64,000 bases of DNA from Bretschneidera sinensis (GCA_023935145.1 CM043698.1:82758501-82822500); one strand, 5' to 3'. Shown: positions 10,221 to 22,430, counted from the first letter of the stretch. The notes: a model not told the origin generated them from the sequence alone. Numbers and translations: made by a program.

Positions 10221-13200
10221 TTAGTCCTTTGTGAGTGTCACCTCTAGGAGGGGTACATCCTCCACAGTGTGCTCCTCAAAAGCCTCATAGTAAGGTTTCA
10301 AGCGATGACCATTCACCTTGAATTCATTTCCAGTTTTGTCACTTTTTATCTGCATAGCACCATGAGGAAAAATATTAGTGACAATGAATGGACCAACCCA
10401 TCTAGAACGTAACTTACTAGGAAAAAGTTTAAGTCTAGAATGGAAAAGGAGAGCTTTTTGGCCCACAACAAAGGCCTTGCCACGAATCATCTTATCATGA
10501 ACAGCTCTAGTTTTCTCCTTGTAGATCCATGCACTATCATATGCCTCGTTTCTGATTTCCTCAAGTTCATTCAGTTGGAGTTTTCTATGTAAATCAGCCT
10601 CATCAATGTCCATGTTGAAAGACTTAACAGCCCACCATGCCCTATGCTCAAGCTCAACTGGTAAGTGACACGCTTTACCATAGACAAGTCTGAATGGAGA
10701 CATCCCAATTGGCGTCTTGTAAGCTGTCCTATAAGCCCAAAGTGCATCATCAAGTCTTTTGCTCCAATCCTTGTGTGTAGGGCCCACAGTCTTCTCCAAA
10801 ATCCCCTTAATTTCACGATTTGAGACCTCTGCTTGTCCACTCGTCTGAGGATGATAAGGTGTTGCCACCTTATGAGTCACTTTGTACTTCTTGAGCAGGG
10901 CCTCAATCGTACGGTTGCAGAAGTGTAATCCACCATCACTAATAATCACACGAGGCATTCCAAACCTAGCAAATATGTTAGATCTCAAGAAATCTGCAAC
11001 AACTTTAGAGTCATTAGTTCTGGTGGCTTTAGCCTCCACCAACTTAGACACATAATCAACATCCAAAAGAATGTAAAGAAACCCGTTAGATGAAGGAAAC
11101 GGCCCCATGAAATCAATGCCCCAAACATCGAAAATCTCAACAGTTATAATATGGGCCATGGGCATCAGATCCTTAGAGCCTAAGTTACCTGTCCTCTGGC
11201 ACCTGTCACAAGTCATACAATACAAGTATGCATCCTTAAAAATAGAAGGCCAGAAAAAACCACAATCTAATACCTTACGGGCTGTCCTACGAGCACCAAA
11301 GTGTCCACCACAAGACTCAGAATGACAAAAGGCAAGTATTGATTTATGCTCAGATTTAGGGACACACCTCCTAATGATTTGATCATTACAATGCTTCCAC
11401 AAATAAGGTTCATCCCTTATGTAATGCCTAGCCATATGCTTAAGTTTTTCTTTATTAGAACGAGGTAAAGTGTCAGGAAATTGCCTAGTAACTAAATAAT
11501 TCATAATATCAGCATGCCAAGGCTCACTTACCTCAATCCCAAAGAGCTACTCATCTGGGAATGATTCTTGCAGGGGTAGAACGTCCTCCTCATGAACAAG
11601 TCTGCTCAAATGGTCAGCTACCAAGTTTTCACTCCCCTTATTGTCCTTGATCTCCAAATCAAATTCTTGAAGCAAAAGCACCCATCTAATCAGTCTTGGT
11701 TTGGCCTCCTTCTTTGTCATCAGATACTTCAAAGCTGCATGATCAGTATAAACAACAAATTTAGTTTGAAATAAATAAGAGTGAAATTTATCTAAGGCAA
11801 AAACGACAGCAATGAGCTCTTTTTCAGTTGTGGAATAGTTCAGTTGAGCATCATTGAGTGTCCTAGAGGCATAGTAGATGACGTAGGGCTTCTTGTCCAT
11901 TCTTTGTCCCAAAACAGCCCCAACGGCGTAATCTGAGGCGTCACACATCAATTCAAAAGGTAAGGACCAATTAGGTGGGGACATGATGGGAGCAGTAGTC
12001 AATAACTCCTTCAGCTTCTCAAAAGCTTTCTTACACTCCTCATCAAACTCAAAGGGAGTGTCCTTCTGGAGCAAACGACACAAGGGCCTTGATACCTTAG
12101 AGAAATCCTTGATAAACCGCCTGTAAAATCCTGCATGACCAAGAAATGAACGAACCTCTCTCACACAAGTGGGAGAGGGTAAGTAACGCACAAGATCTAC
12201 CTTAGATTTATCAACCTCAATCCCTCTAGTAGATATGATATGTCCTAAAACAATCCTTTGAGTCACCATGAAGTGACACTTTTCCCAATTTAGAACCAAG
12301 TTAGTTTCAACACAACGTTTCAGAATAAGTTCCAAATTTCCTAAGCATGCATCAAAATCTCTACCAAAGACACTAAAATCATCCATAAAGACCTCAATGA
12401 TATTCTCGATGTATTCAGAGAAAATGGAGAGCATACAACGTTGAAACGTACCTGGTGCATTGCACAATCCAAATGGCATACGTCTGTAGCCATAAGTGCC
12501 AAAAGGGCAAGTGAAAGTTGTCTTCTCTTGGTCCTCTTGTGTTATACAGATCTGGTTGTACCCACTATATCCATCCAAAAAACAATAAAAAGGATAACCA
12601 GCTAACCTCTCAAGCATCTGATCGATGAAGGGTAGAGGGAAATGGTCCTTCCTTATTGAAGTGTTGAGCTTCCTATAGTCTATGCAAACTCGATAACCAG
12701 TTACCACTCTTTGAGGTACAAGCTCATTCTCCTCATTCTTTACCACAGTAACTCCTGACTTCTTTGGCACAACTTGAACAGGAGACACCCAATTGCTATC
12801 TAAAATAGGGTAAATAACACCACAATCAAGTAACTTAATTACCTCATCTTGCACAACCTTCATCATAGGTGGATATAGGCGTCTCTGGGCATCTCTGGTG
12901 GGTTTGGCACCATCCTCCAACAGGATCCTATGAACGCACATAGTTGGGCTAATTCCCTTGATATCTGCCAATGTCCAACCAATGGCGGTCTTGTACTTCT
13001 TCAGAACGTCCACAAGCTTCTTTTCTTGGTCCTCCTCCAACTTCGAGGATATAATAACAGGTAGCGTCTCCTTGTCCCCCAAAAAGACATACTTCAAGTG
13101 ATCTGGCAAAACCTTAAGCTCAAGTGTAGGGGCCTGTATCACTGAAGGTAACATTTTGTTAGTGGAAATAGGAAAGGACAAATGAGGAATAGACCTTGGT

Positions 13201-15806
13201 AATATGGGTCGGGCCTTAAGGGAGGCTATGGTTTTGATCACAATGGGCTCTTCAGCCTTCTCTAACTCAGTGCTAGAAATGAATTCTCCATTCTCAGTAT
13301 AACCAACTCTTTGAGAGAGTATTACTTTCAACTCATCCTCTTCCATTGCTTCCAAAAATCTCTGTGCAAGTGAGTCAATATCATCAATAGAAAAACAGGG
13401 TTTAATGTCAGTCAATGGATACCTCATGGCTTCAAAGATGTTGAAGCGTATAACTTCATTATCAAATTCCATGGTTAGAATTCCCTCATAAACATCGATC
13501 TTTGTTCTTGCGGTCCTCATGAATGGGCACCCTAAAAGCAACGGAGTAGAATTTAGGGGCGAATCTTCCATATCAATGACATAGAAGTCTGCAGGAAAAA
13601 TGAGTTGATTCACTTGCACAAGAACATCTTCAACATATCCTTTAGGATACTTATTAGATCGATCAGCCAATTGGATAACAACATTATCACTTTTAAGTGC
13701 ACCTAGCTCTAAAGAAGCATAAAGACTATAAGGCATCACATTAATTGAAGCTCCTAAGTCTAGCATGACATTATCAAATTTGTTGGTACCAATCACACAA
13801 GGAACAGAAAAACTCCCTGGATCCTTAAGCTTTGGTGGAAATTTCCTTTGGATGACAGCAGAGACTGTCTCATTCAACTTCACCACCTCCTTCTCACGAG
13901 TTTGCCTCCTTGTAGTGCAAAGCTCCTTCAGAAACTTGGCATATCTTGGCACTTGTTTCAAGCACTCAATCAAAGGCATGTTGACTTGTACCTTCTTAAA
14001 AATCTCCAAGATGGCCTGATCATATTCATCCTTCTTGGTTTTGGCAAACCTACTAGGAAAAGGTACACGAGCAAAAGGATTAGAATCAAAATAGTGTTTA
14101 GGGTTTTGTTCGTTACTTTGAGGTTTTAAAACATTCTCAAATGATGGAGGACCAATCACTTCTGCCATTGAAGTGGCGGGATCTTTTTGTATTTCCTTCT
14201 TGGTGCTCTCAACATCGTCTTCCTCATTATGGGACACTTTGGCTTTCTTCTGAGTTTTAGGGACATCCACAAGGGTTTTACCACTCCTTGTGGTAACAGC
14301 TTTAGCTTGCTCGATAATTGGGTTGGGAACAGTGTTGCTAGGCAATTTTCCACTCTCTGTTATCTTCCCCATGAAGTCCACCACTTGTCCCAATTGCTTC
14401 TTCAGCTCTGCAATATCCTTAGTGTGAGCCTGTTGACCTATAACAAGAGCTTGAGTAGCAGTAGTTAAATTCTGTTGCCCTTGAGCAAGGGACTTTAAAA
14501 TTTCATCATAATTAGAAGCAATAGAATTTGTAGGCACAATAGAATTAGGGACAAAGTTTTGAGGTACTTGAGGCCTCATAAACAAACCTGAAGGGCGTGG
14601 AAACATTTGCCTTTGACCTTGAGGGTTCTGAACATTATCATTGTTGGCCCAATGAAAATTGGGGTGATCTCTAAGCCCAGGGTTATATGTGTTAGAGAAA
14701 GGGTTGTACCTTTGTCCACCTTGATTACCTTGAAACCCAACAGTGTTAAGAGACTCCCATCCTCCATTGTTGATCAGTTGGGGACATTGGTCAGTTGGAT
14801 GCCCTTGAGTACAGTACACACCACAGATTTGAGCAACTTGTTGTACTTGTGCTCCATTCACGTTCAGTACCTGAGACAGAAGAGTAGACATTTTATTAAC
14901 TTTTTCCTCAAGAGCAGAGTTAGAAGATACCTCATTCACCCCACGAGTGGAGTTTAACACTCCCTCGTATTGTTGATAATTAAGAGCATGTTGGGCGAGA
15001 AACTCCTTAGCAACATCAGGTGTCTTATCGACAAAAGAACCTCCGGCAGCAGCATCTAACAATTGACGTTCGAGGGGGAGAAGTCCCTCATAAAAGTAAG
15101 TGAGAAGATTCCCTTCTTTCATCCCATGTGAAGGACATGATGCAATTAAGCTCTTGAATCTCTCATAGTAGGCATAGAACGCCTCATCTTTTCTTTACTC
15201 AATTCCAGTTATCTGCTTCCTCAAGACAGTAATCCTTGAGGCAGGGAAGTACTTAGTCAGAAACGCAGTCATCAGCTTCTCCCATGTGTTGATATAACCC
15301 GAGGGTAGATCAAACAACCAAGTCTTTGCCCTATCTTCAAGTAAAAAAGGGAATGACTTCAGCTTCAGAACGTTGAGATCCGCATTTTGTGGGCACATAC
15401 TTGAAAACACAAACTGGAACTCCTTGAGATGTTTGTGAGGATCTTCGTTAGTGAGCCCATGGAATTTGGGAAAATGGTGCAAGAACCCACTCTTCAGTTC
15501 GAACTCAGCTATCTTGCCAACTGCTGGTTCTAGATAAGTAATACAAATTGGTGCAGCTCCCCCATTAGTTGAAGAAGACATTTGCCTAATAGTTTCAACC
15601 ATTGGTACTTCGTCTTCCTTACTTGCATCTTTTAAGTCAGGTATGTCTTCTTCCTCGTCTGACAAGTGATGTGAAAAATTATCTGACTCCTCCGACTCTA
15701 GCATCCCTACTTGGTGAGGTGGGGGTTGATTTGTAGAAAGTGCAACTTCTTTTAGTAAAGCCAAGCGTTTTCTAAGTTCTTGAGTGTTTCTACTGACTGC
15801 TGACAT
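10221..15806 (-). pseudogene. Gy1 gag-pol polyprotein with two in-frame stops
   Basis: One frame of 1,862 codons runs from ATG at 15,806 to 10,221, interrupted by TAA at 15,195-15,197 and TAG at 11,547-11,549, with no frameshift. Segment 1 (203 aa) is gag (LLEDRAKTWLFDLPSG). Segment 2 (1,191 aa from 15,122) has an atypical zinc knuckle (CGVYCTQGHPTDQC, residues 100-113), protease active site DLGAS (residues 455-459), reverse transcriptase with FMDD at 12,378-12,389, and RNase H ([15 protein letters not shown]). Segment 3 (427 aa from 11,504) has the integrase H2C2 finger and the DDE core ([26 protein letters not shown]). Both stops fit C-to-T changes of glutamine codons. As it stands it cannot make full-length Gag-Pol unless both stops are read through. 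Confidence 0.93.
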
Positions 15807-16027
15807 TCATGGACCTAAATAACAAAAGCAAAGGAATCAATATACAAGTTAAAGTTTGAAATACAAATAATAATGAGCTTCCCTTCATACAAACGTTACA
15901 AATGGTTTTAAGGAAGTCACATGCTAAAATTGCAATCAAGTAAAACACAAGGTATACTATATGCAAATTTTACAAGTAAGCAGAATATTAACAAGTTAAA
16001 TGACACTAATATACAGAGATTTTGCAA

Positions 16028-16045
16028 TCCCCGGCAACGGTACCA
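16028..16045 (-). other. Gy1 primer binding site (tRNA-Asp type)
   Basis: On the plus strand TCCCCGGCAACGGTACCA matches 16 of 18 bases of the 3' end of plant tRNA-Asp(GUC) (TCCCCGGCAACGGCGCCA), two bases from the LTR start. It is therefore complementary to the primer tRNA in the element's own minus-strand sense. Confidence 0.85.
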
Positions 16046-16047
16046 TT

Positions 16048-17843
16048 TGATAGACCGTTTATTTCGGTTATCAACAAACCCTGCAGAAGATTGTAGTAAA
16101 GTGATTAGTAAGGTATCGTTATTGGCCGGGGATTGTGGGTACTCTATACTAAAGAGTCATAAAAATAATAAAAATTGATTTGGTTGGTTTAATTAGCAGT
16201 TTATAAACAAATATAAATCTACATCTATTAACATTACACAAGATTAGGGGGGTTTTCATGATCTGATTTTTCTTTTTACTAATTTTACTAAGGAAATTAA
16301 AGAACAATTATTTACAATTGATCATTTTCTCTCACAATTCAGAAAATCAAGTTTGTTAAATGACTAATCAAATTGTTTCAATGTAGACAACGAATTCGTG
16401 CCTCAATCACATATCCGAATTGAATCAAAGTGCAAGCCTAAAGAGATCATGCACTTTATAAATTCCTTCTTAGATAATCACTAAGCTTAGGAAAAGTCCA
16501 TCAGCTAGTTAATTTGTTTAAGCAATCAAGTTAATACTCAGTGCATCTTTACAATTACTTAAACAAATCATTAAGATCTAAAGGAATTATGATTCAATAA
16601 CATGTTCCTTATTCCTATGAAAAAGTCCATGGATATGCAATATCAAAGTTTTCAATATAACATAACTGAAAATTCAACATATGTAATGAATTCGTATGTC
16701 TACATATCATGAACAATTCGAAAACGTTAAAGAATAAATCTGAAAATTAACCAACTCATTGAATTAATAATAATCTCTAACATAAGAATCCAAGGCTGAA
16801 ACAATTAAAAAGAATAGCCGTAAGGGGTACACTTCTTGAATACACTCAAGAAAGCTTGAGATGTTAATGGTGATGAACCTCATGGCTATGATGATAGATG
16901 AAGGAGAACACATTTTGGAAAAGTCCTAATGTGCTCACAATTAGAGATGGGATGGTGGAGTGTTTCAGCCTTTTGCTTCTTGAATTTTGAGTAGAGATGG
17001 TTCCAAGAGAAGAGATGATCTCTTTTAGCTTATAAACACCCTATTTATAGAGCTTAGAACAACCCTTTAAGCTTAGGAAAAGCAAGAAAACAATGCTAAA
17101 AACAAGCCATGAAACATGCAAGGAAACAATCCCTAAAACATGCAAGGAAACAATCCCTAAAACATGCAAGAAATCAAGGAATGGCCAAAAGTAAGAAAGA
17201 GGAATACAATCCCGAAATTTCAGGAGGACCCAACTGGCAGAATTTAAATGGTCATATCTTCTTCCACACATCTCCAAATGAGCTGAAACTTGTTGGGCTG
17301 GAAAGATGACGTCCTGAACTTCAATTTGAACCTAAGAAAGTCTTAAAAATGATATTGTTTGGGCCTGTTATGATGGGCCAAATCCCAGTAGGCTGTTGCA
17401 TCTGAATCTTCCTCCACTTTGGGCTTGGACTTTGCACCTTGCTTAGTTGACAAGAGATTATGTGATTTTTGTTGGGCAAGCCCATGTTAGGTTGGACATA
17501 CCCATGTCACTAATGGACTCCAATATTCTCTTGTGTTTCGACACATCATCCAAATAATTCCAAGGTGGCAATTCCCTACAAAGAAATCAGAAAATAATAG
17601 ATAAAGAAAGTTTCTATAATTAGAAAAGTTTCTTAGAATGATAAGACTATTTTCTCAATCCACTTAGATTTCCTAAAGTAACTAGGAAAACTCATTTTAG
17701 TACCTTATTTTACCATTCCCACGTTCACAAGATTTCTAAATACTAAGAAAAGAAACTAAGCTCAAAATAACAAAGTTAAGAGAATTACAAAGCCAAATAG
17801 GGTAGGAAAGACATTAAAAACGTAATACAAAGTGTTCCTATCA
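16048..17843 (-). repeat. Gy1 5' LTR
   Basis: 1,796 bp, in the promoter position for this minus-strand element. A TATA box (TATAAATA on the minus strand) is at 17,042-17,049. A tRNA-Asp-like word TTGTAGTAAAGTG lies at 16,091-16,103. It has lost the 102 bp present in the other LTR and carries three copies of the ~23-bp AAACATGCAAGG unit (17,108-17,170). Confidence 0.95.
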
Positions 17844-17848
17844 AATAC

Positions 17849-18731
17849 TAAGCAAGCAAGCTTTATAGAAGAGTATGGGAGAGAAGAAAATTTGTTTTAT
17901 GCTTGTCAAAGTGCCACCGAAGAGAAGAATCATGTGTTGTTCTTAGACAGTGGTTGTTCTAACCATATGACAACAGAAAAATGCATTTTTCTTAACATGT
18001 ATATTACCTTCAATTCAAAGGTGAAGTTGGGAAGTGGTGTTATAGTGCAAGTGAAGGAAAAAGGCACTATTGAAGTTGATATAAAGAATGATATAAGGTA
18101 CATCCATGATGTGTCGTATGAACCATAATTGAATTAGAATTTGTTGAGTGTTGGGCAGCCTTTGGAGCATGAATATTCACTGTATTTTGAAGGCAGCGGT
18201 TGCACGATCTATGATAGATAAAAAAAAAAGAAGAGGTTGATTGTTGAAGTTGAAATGAAAAACATAAGCTTTCCACTCACTTTCATCTATGTAAAGAATG
18301 TTGCTTTGAAGATGGAAGCTGATGATCAATCATTGTATGGCATAGAAGATTTGGTCACTTGAATTTCTGTAGCGCCAAATTGTTTCATGAAAAGGGTACA
18401 GAAAAAATGAATTTGATCAATTTTGTGAAGATGAAGGCATAGAAAGGCCGCTCACTGTTGGTCATTCATCTCAACAAAATGGAGCATTCGAGAGAAAGAA
18501 CGAAATTGTTATGGAAATGGCTAATTCAATGCTATATGAGAAAGGCCTGTCAAAGATTTTTGGATTGAAGCTATATATACGACTGTGTAATTGGTATACA
18601 GGTGTCTAACCAAGGTTGTGTGGAATCTAATTAACTTAATTTGAAGCATGAAGTGGAAGGAAGCCATATGTGAAGCATTTGAAGGTCTTTGGGAGTGTTT
18701 GCTATGCTCAAATTCCCAAAGAGAAGAGGTA
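17849..18731 (+). pseudogene. Co1 protease and partial integrase, right of Gy1
   Basis: Co1 coding resumes with the copia protease: FLDSGCSNHMTTEKCIFLN in the frame 17,832-18,128, carrying the D-S-G active site. Pre-integrase sequence follows in broken frames. Part of the integrase core is deleted: the text passes from the LGHLNF region (18,355) to the downstream core (GIERPLTVGHSSQQNGAFER, about 18,432-18,492), so the catalytic aspartates are missing while the NGAFER glutamate remains. It ends in the region before the HLKVFGSVCYA motif and the Co4 insertion. Not functional. Confidence 0.85.
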
Positions 18732-18736
18732 TGAAA

Positions 18737-19549
18737 TGAACGATTCGAGACCTGCCAATCACACGAATTATAAACATAAAAGAAAACGAGACAAGATTTA
18801 CCCAGGTTCACCCTAGAATAAGACTACATCTTGTCAGAAGTTTCACTATTATCAACCTCACAAATCTCTCGTTACAATGTGCACTCAATACGTAGAGAGT
18901 ATTTATCAGCAACTTGAGACGTCCTAATTAGGAGATTTTTCCCTACGGCAAAATCACGGCTATTCATAGGCCAAAGCCCAAACCATCATGCAAAAAACCA
19001 AGCCCAACTCATGTACATGGCCTGAAAGTTTTGGGGGGTGCTGCTCCCTAACTCTCGCTCGCTCTCCGGGGAGTGGGGCCCCGTGGTCGTTGGAGGTTCT
19101 ACAGATATGGACCCATTGAAGTATGTACCAACTCTAACAATCTCCCACTTGATAAATACTTCATAGACATGACAAACTTCACTAGACTAATTGCCTTAGT
19201 CAAGAAATCTACGTTGTTCACTGTTGTATCGACTTTCTCTAAGATTATCACATTTTCTTCAATCTTTTCCCGAATGAAGTGATATTGGATATCAATGTGT
19301 TTCGTCTGTGAATGAAATGCAGTATTCTTTGCTAAGAATATAGCACCTTGATTGTAACATTTCACCTTTATTGCTCCTTGTTTAAACCCAAGCTCAACAC
19401 ACAACCTTTGAAGCCAAACCGCTTCCTTTCCAGCATGAATTATCGCCATATACTATGCATCTGTGGATGAAAGAGCAACAACACTTTGCCTCTTGGCTTT
19501 CGAGGGTTCTACAGATGTAGACCCGTTGAAGTATACACCAACTCTAACA
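18737..19549 (-). mobile_element. Co4: internally deleted copia element nested in Co1
   Basis: 813 bp with 5-bp target duplication TGAAA (18,732-18,736 and 19,550-19,554). The left LTR is complete (18,737-19,139, 403 bp; minus-strand start TGTTAGAGTTGG). It is followed by a polypurine tract (AAGTGGGAGAT on the minus strand, 19,140-19,150) and the C-terminal RNase H of a copia pol on the minus strand (AGKEAVWLQRLCVELGF; FHSQTKHIDIQYHFIREK). From about 19,505 only the outer ~45 bp of the right LTR remain (GGTTCTACAGATGTAGACCC to CTAACA). Gag, protease, integrase, most of reverse transcriptase and most of the 5' LTR are gone. The matching duplications show a complete element inserted and was deleted later. 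Confidence 0.88.
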
Positions 19550-19554
19550 TGAAA

Positions 19555-21390
19555 CAAAAAAGAGGTGCATCTTTGTTGGTTATAGCTCAAAATCGAAGGG
19601 AAACATATAGTATAACTTGAAGACCAACAAGATATTTGTTAGCCAAGATGTTTCATTTGATGAAAAAGCAAAATGGGATTGGGAGCACGAAAAGATTGAG
19701 GAGAAAACAATTAATGTTGATGTGGTGCAAACAAGGCCATCCTACAAAGAAGAAGAAAATGGAGAGTTATCACCATCCTCTCCAAGTTCGAGTTCATCTT
19801 CATCAAGCTCAACACCAAGAAAAATGGGGAGTTTGAGTGAGGTTTATGAGAGATGCAATTTTTGTGTTGTTGAACCACAAAACTTTGAAGAAGCAATTAA
19901 AGAGGAAACTTGGAGGAAGGCAATGGAGGAAGAAATTGAAGTTATTTAGAAAAATCAGACATAGAAACTTGTTGAGAGGCCAAAAGACAAGGAAATTATT
20001 GGCGTAAAATGGATATACAAGGTGAAATATAATTCAGATGGTTCGGTGCAAAGAAAAAAAGCAAGGTTGGTTGCAAACGGATACTCACAACAACTTGGTG
20101 TTGATTTCCATGAGAATTTTACACCAATTGCTCATTTAGATACCATACGAGCTCTCATTGCTTTAGTAGCTCACAAAGGTTGGTTATTATACCAACTTGA
20201 CATAAAATCAACATTCCTTAATGGAGAGTCGAAAGAAGAAATATATGTTGAATAACCATAAGGTTTTGTGAATAAAGGTGAAGAAGACAAAGTGTATAAG
20301 CTGAAGAAGGCGTTATATGGACAAAAACAAGCTCCTAGAGCTTGGTACAACCATATTGATGGTTATTTCAATGAAAAAGGTTTTCAAAGAAGCAAGAGTG
20401 AGCCTACTTTGTATGTTAAACAAAAGGTATGCCTAATGTTCTTATTGTTGAAATCTATGTTGAAGCTTTTAGTGTTCACTGGAAATAATGAAGAAATGAT
20501 TGATTGATTTAAAGAAGAAATGATGAAGAAAAATGAAATGAGTGACATGGGGTTGATGCATCATTTTCTTGGAATTGTGGAGCATCAAGATGAAGATGGA
20601 GCTTTCATTTGTCAAAAGGAGTATATTAAAATTTTTTTGAAGAAGTTTGGAATGTATGATTGCAATCCGGTAGCCACACCCCTTGTTATAAATGAGAAGT
20701 TAAAGAAAGAAGATGGAGACAAGAAGGTTGATGCAACTCTTTATAGAAGTTTTGTTGGGAACTTGCTCTATCTTGCTACCACAAGACCTGACATTATGTT
20801 TGGAGCAAGTTTGCTCTCTAGACTCATGCATAATCTGTCATATTCACCTTGGAGCAGGAAAAAGGGTGCTCAGATATGTCAAAGGCACAGTTGGGCATGG
20901 AATCAAATTTAGTAGAACTTTTGAATTGAAATTGAATAGTTATTGTGATACCGATTGGGGTGGCTGCATTGATGACATGAAAGATACTTCAGGATATATG
21001 TTTTTATCTTAAGTGTTTTCATGGGCTTCTAGGTAACAACAATCAATTGCAGAGTCTTCAGTTGAAGTAGAATATGTGTTAGCTTCCATGGAAACTTCAC
21101 AAGCCATTTGGTTGAGAAGAATAATTGAGGACATTGGAGACCAGTAAGAAAAAGGCACCATCATTTTCTATGACAAAAAATCAGCCATATCCATGGCAAA
21201 GAACCCAGTTCATCATAGCAGAACAAGGCACATTGCTATTAAGCATCATTTTATTTGAGATGCTATTGAAGATGGAGAAGTGCAGACAGATTTTTGCAAG
21301 TCAAATGAACAACTGGCTGACATTTTTACTAAGCCTCTTCCAAGAGAAAAGTTTCAAAAGCTTAAGGAAGCATTGGGAGCTCAAGAGCAG
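19555..21390 (+). pseudogene. Co1 integrase end, reverse transcriptase and RNase H (decayed)
   Basis: The plus-strand frames continue Co1 pol: an acidic/serine-rich linker (19,617-19,949), then reverse transcriptase with RKKARLVANGYSQQLGVDFH and LDIKSTFLNG (20,022-20,255), YKLKKALYGQKQAPRAWYN (20,268-20,507), MGLMHHFLGI (20,520 on), YRSFVGNLLYLATTRPDI (about 20,740-20,800) and RNase H (YCDTDWGGCIDD, near 20,940). The YVDD catalytic motif is corrupted (reads YVEA near 20,450), and at least five stops or frameshifts separate the blocks. Confidence 0.88.
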
Positions 21391-21395
21391 CACAT

Positions 21396-21410
21396 TAAGG
21401 GGGAGAATGC
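21396..21410 (+). other. Co1 polypurine tract
   Basis: TAAGGGGGAGAATGC directly before the 3' LTR, the usual plus-strand primer site of copia elements. Confidence 0.75.
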
Positions 21411-21753
21411 TGATGTTAATGTGCTGTGAAAATTCTGCAGCAGTGTTTATTTTACTGTTTACCTAAGTTAACTCGTTTTAACTAGTGTTAAGTGTGTAAA
21501 CTTGTGTTAAAATGCGTGAATTAGAAATGGACATCTGTAAGGCTGTGATGGCTTGTATTTTTTAGTATAAAAGGCTTATAGAATCTGTTGGAAGGGTGAA
21601 GAAAAAAGAAGAAAAATCAGTTCTACAGAAACTCCTCTTCTCTAACTTTCCTCTGTTTTTTCTATCGACGACATACTGTATTTTGCCTTCCCATGTCAAA
21701 ATATATCTTTATTGTGTGTTTGCGCTTGTTAAAAGCTTAGGAATAACCCAACA
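21411..21753 (+). repeat. Co1 3' LTR
   Basis: 343 bp, starting TGATGTTAATG and ending AACCCAACA. It keeps TATAAAAGG (near 21,563-21,571). About 18-20 substitutions and several indels separate it from the 5' LTR. It is followed by the target duplication AGAGG. Confidence 0.9.
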
Positions 21754-21758
21754 AGAGG

Positions 21759-22049
21759 GCTATGTAGTGTTGGCTTAATAGTCGATCACATGGATGTTTA
21801 CACCTTAACCTCACATACAAGAAAGTGTCGGACAGTACACAACAAAACCAAGAATTTTCAATAATAAAATCACACAATTTTTTATTAAAATTATTACTGT
21901 TACTAAAATTATTCAAGGGCTCATAATTATTGGTAACAAATTCATTTAATACAAAATGAAAAGAATATTATTATTACACCTCAGTGTTTCTCGCAACTGT
22001 CAAAATTAAGCAACCCTAAAAAAATGGTGTTGTTACCTTGCCTGTATCT
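21759..22049. other. AT-rich flank, nothing recognised
   Basis: About 290 bp of AT-rich sequence between Co1 and the possible exon relic. Read on the minus strand it lies downstream of that relic and could be its 3' untranslated region, but no poly(A) signal stands out. Confidence 0.4.
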
Positions 22050-22430
22050 CACTTGTACAAGAAATAGTACATCCCAACAATCCCAACCGTCCAATCCGTT
22101 CCAATGAAACCACTAGACAAACCTCGAACAGGTCCGATCTCCCCCAATCTCTCATGGCCATCAACCTTAACGCGTCACACCGAATCAAATAACCGCAACA
22201 CCATCTTCCTCTGATGGATCAAGCGAGAGAGTTCTTCGTTGATGTCAACAACGAGGCTATGTACACCGATTTCCTTCAAGCGATACCCTAGCTTTCTCGC
22301 CGACTCATGAGGCAATTTTGGCATCCCAAAAGTTGAGGGATCTTCGGAATCGGTTGAGCTTGGCGCGGTACTGGGCGAGGAAGTCGTGCGCGGAGGAGGA
22401 GACCATGGCTATGATAGTGGAGGAGCCTGG
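22050..22430 (-). pseudogene. Possible host exon relic, unknown product
   Basis: I do not recognise this gene. The minus strand holds a compositionally gene-like stretch, much less AT-rich than its neighbours. Reading leftward from about 22,415 it gives MVSSSAHDFLAQYRAKLNRF, then, after a frame change near 22,310, ARKLGYRLKEIGVHSLVVDI and LSRLIHQRKMVLRLFDSV, a TGA stop near 22,175, and a tail GFIGTDWTVGIVGMYYFLYK ending at TGA near 22,046. The continuity of protein-like sequence across two breaks suggests a decayed real exon. A plus-strand frame (22,318-22,581) overlaps it and looks less convincing. A ribosomal L18p-like origin is only a hunch. Confidence 0.3.

Larger units (their letters stand above)
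6688..17843 (-). mobile_element. Gy1: Ty3/gypsy (Athila/Tat-like) LTR retrotransposon, nested in Co1
   Basis: Minus-strand element of 11,156 bp with a perfect 5-bp target duplication AATAC (6,683-6,687 and 17,844-17,848). The LTRs start TGATAG and end CTATCA. The order in its own sense is 5' LTR (right), tRNA-Asp primer site, gag-pol in one frame with two stops, non-coding 3' region, polypurine tract, 3' LTR (left). No chromodomain follows the integrase. The LTRs differ by about 3% over the first ~590 bp compared by eye, plus a 102-bp deletion and one extra 23-bp repeat in the right copy. Confidence 0.96.
5323..21753 (+). mobile_element. Co1: degenerate Ty1/copia LTR retrotransposon, with two nested insertions
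   Basis: The limits are set by a 5-bp target duplication AGAGG (5,318-5,322 and 21,754-21,758) around LTRs that begin TG and end AACCCAACA. Domain order on the plus strand is gag, protease, integrase, reverse transcriptase, RNase H, as expected for copia. Gy1 (6,688-17,843) and Co4 (18,737-19,549) interrupt it; without them it is about 4.45 kb. The LTRs differ at roughly 5-6% of sites by eye, and coding regions carry many stops and deletions, so it is the oldest of the left-hand nest. It lacks a working integrase core and the YVDD of reverse transcriptase. Confidence 0.93.

Noticed and set aside
13765..14468. Plus-strand ORFs inside Gy1 gag-pol (for example 13,765-14,129 and 14,187-14,468)
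   Set aside because: They are shadows opposite a long conserved gag-pol frame and show no domain of their own.
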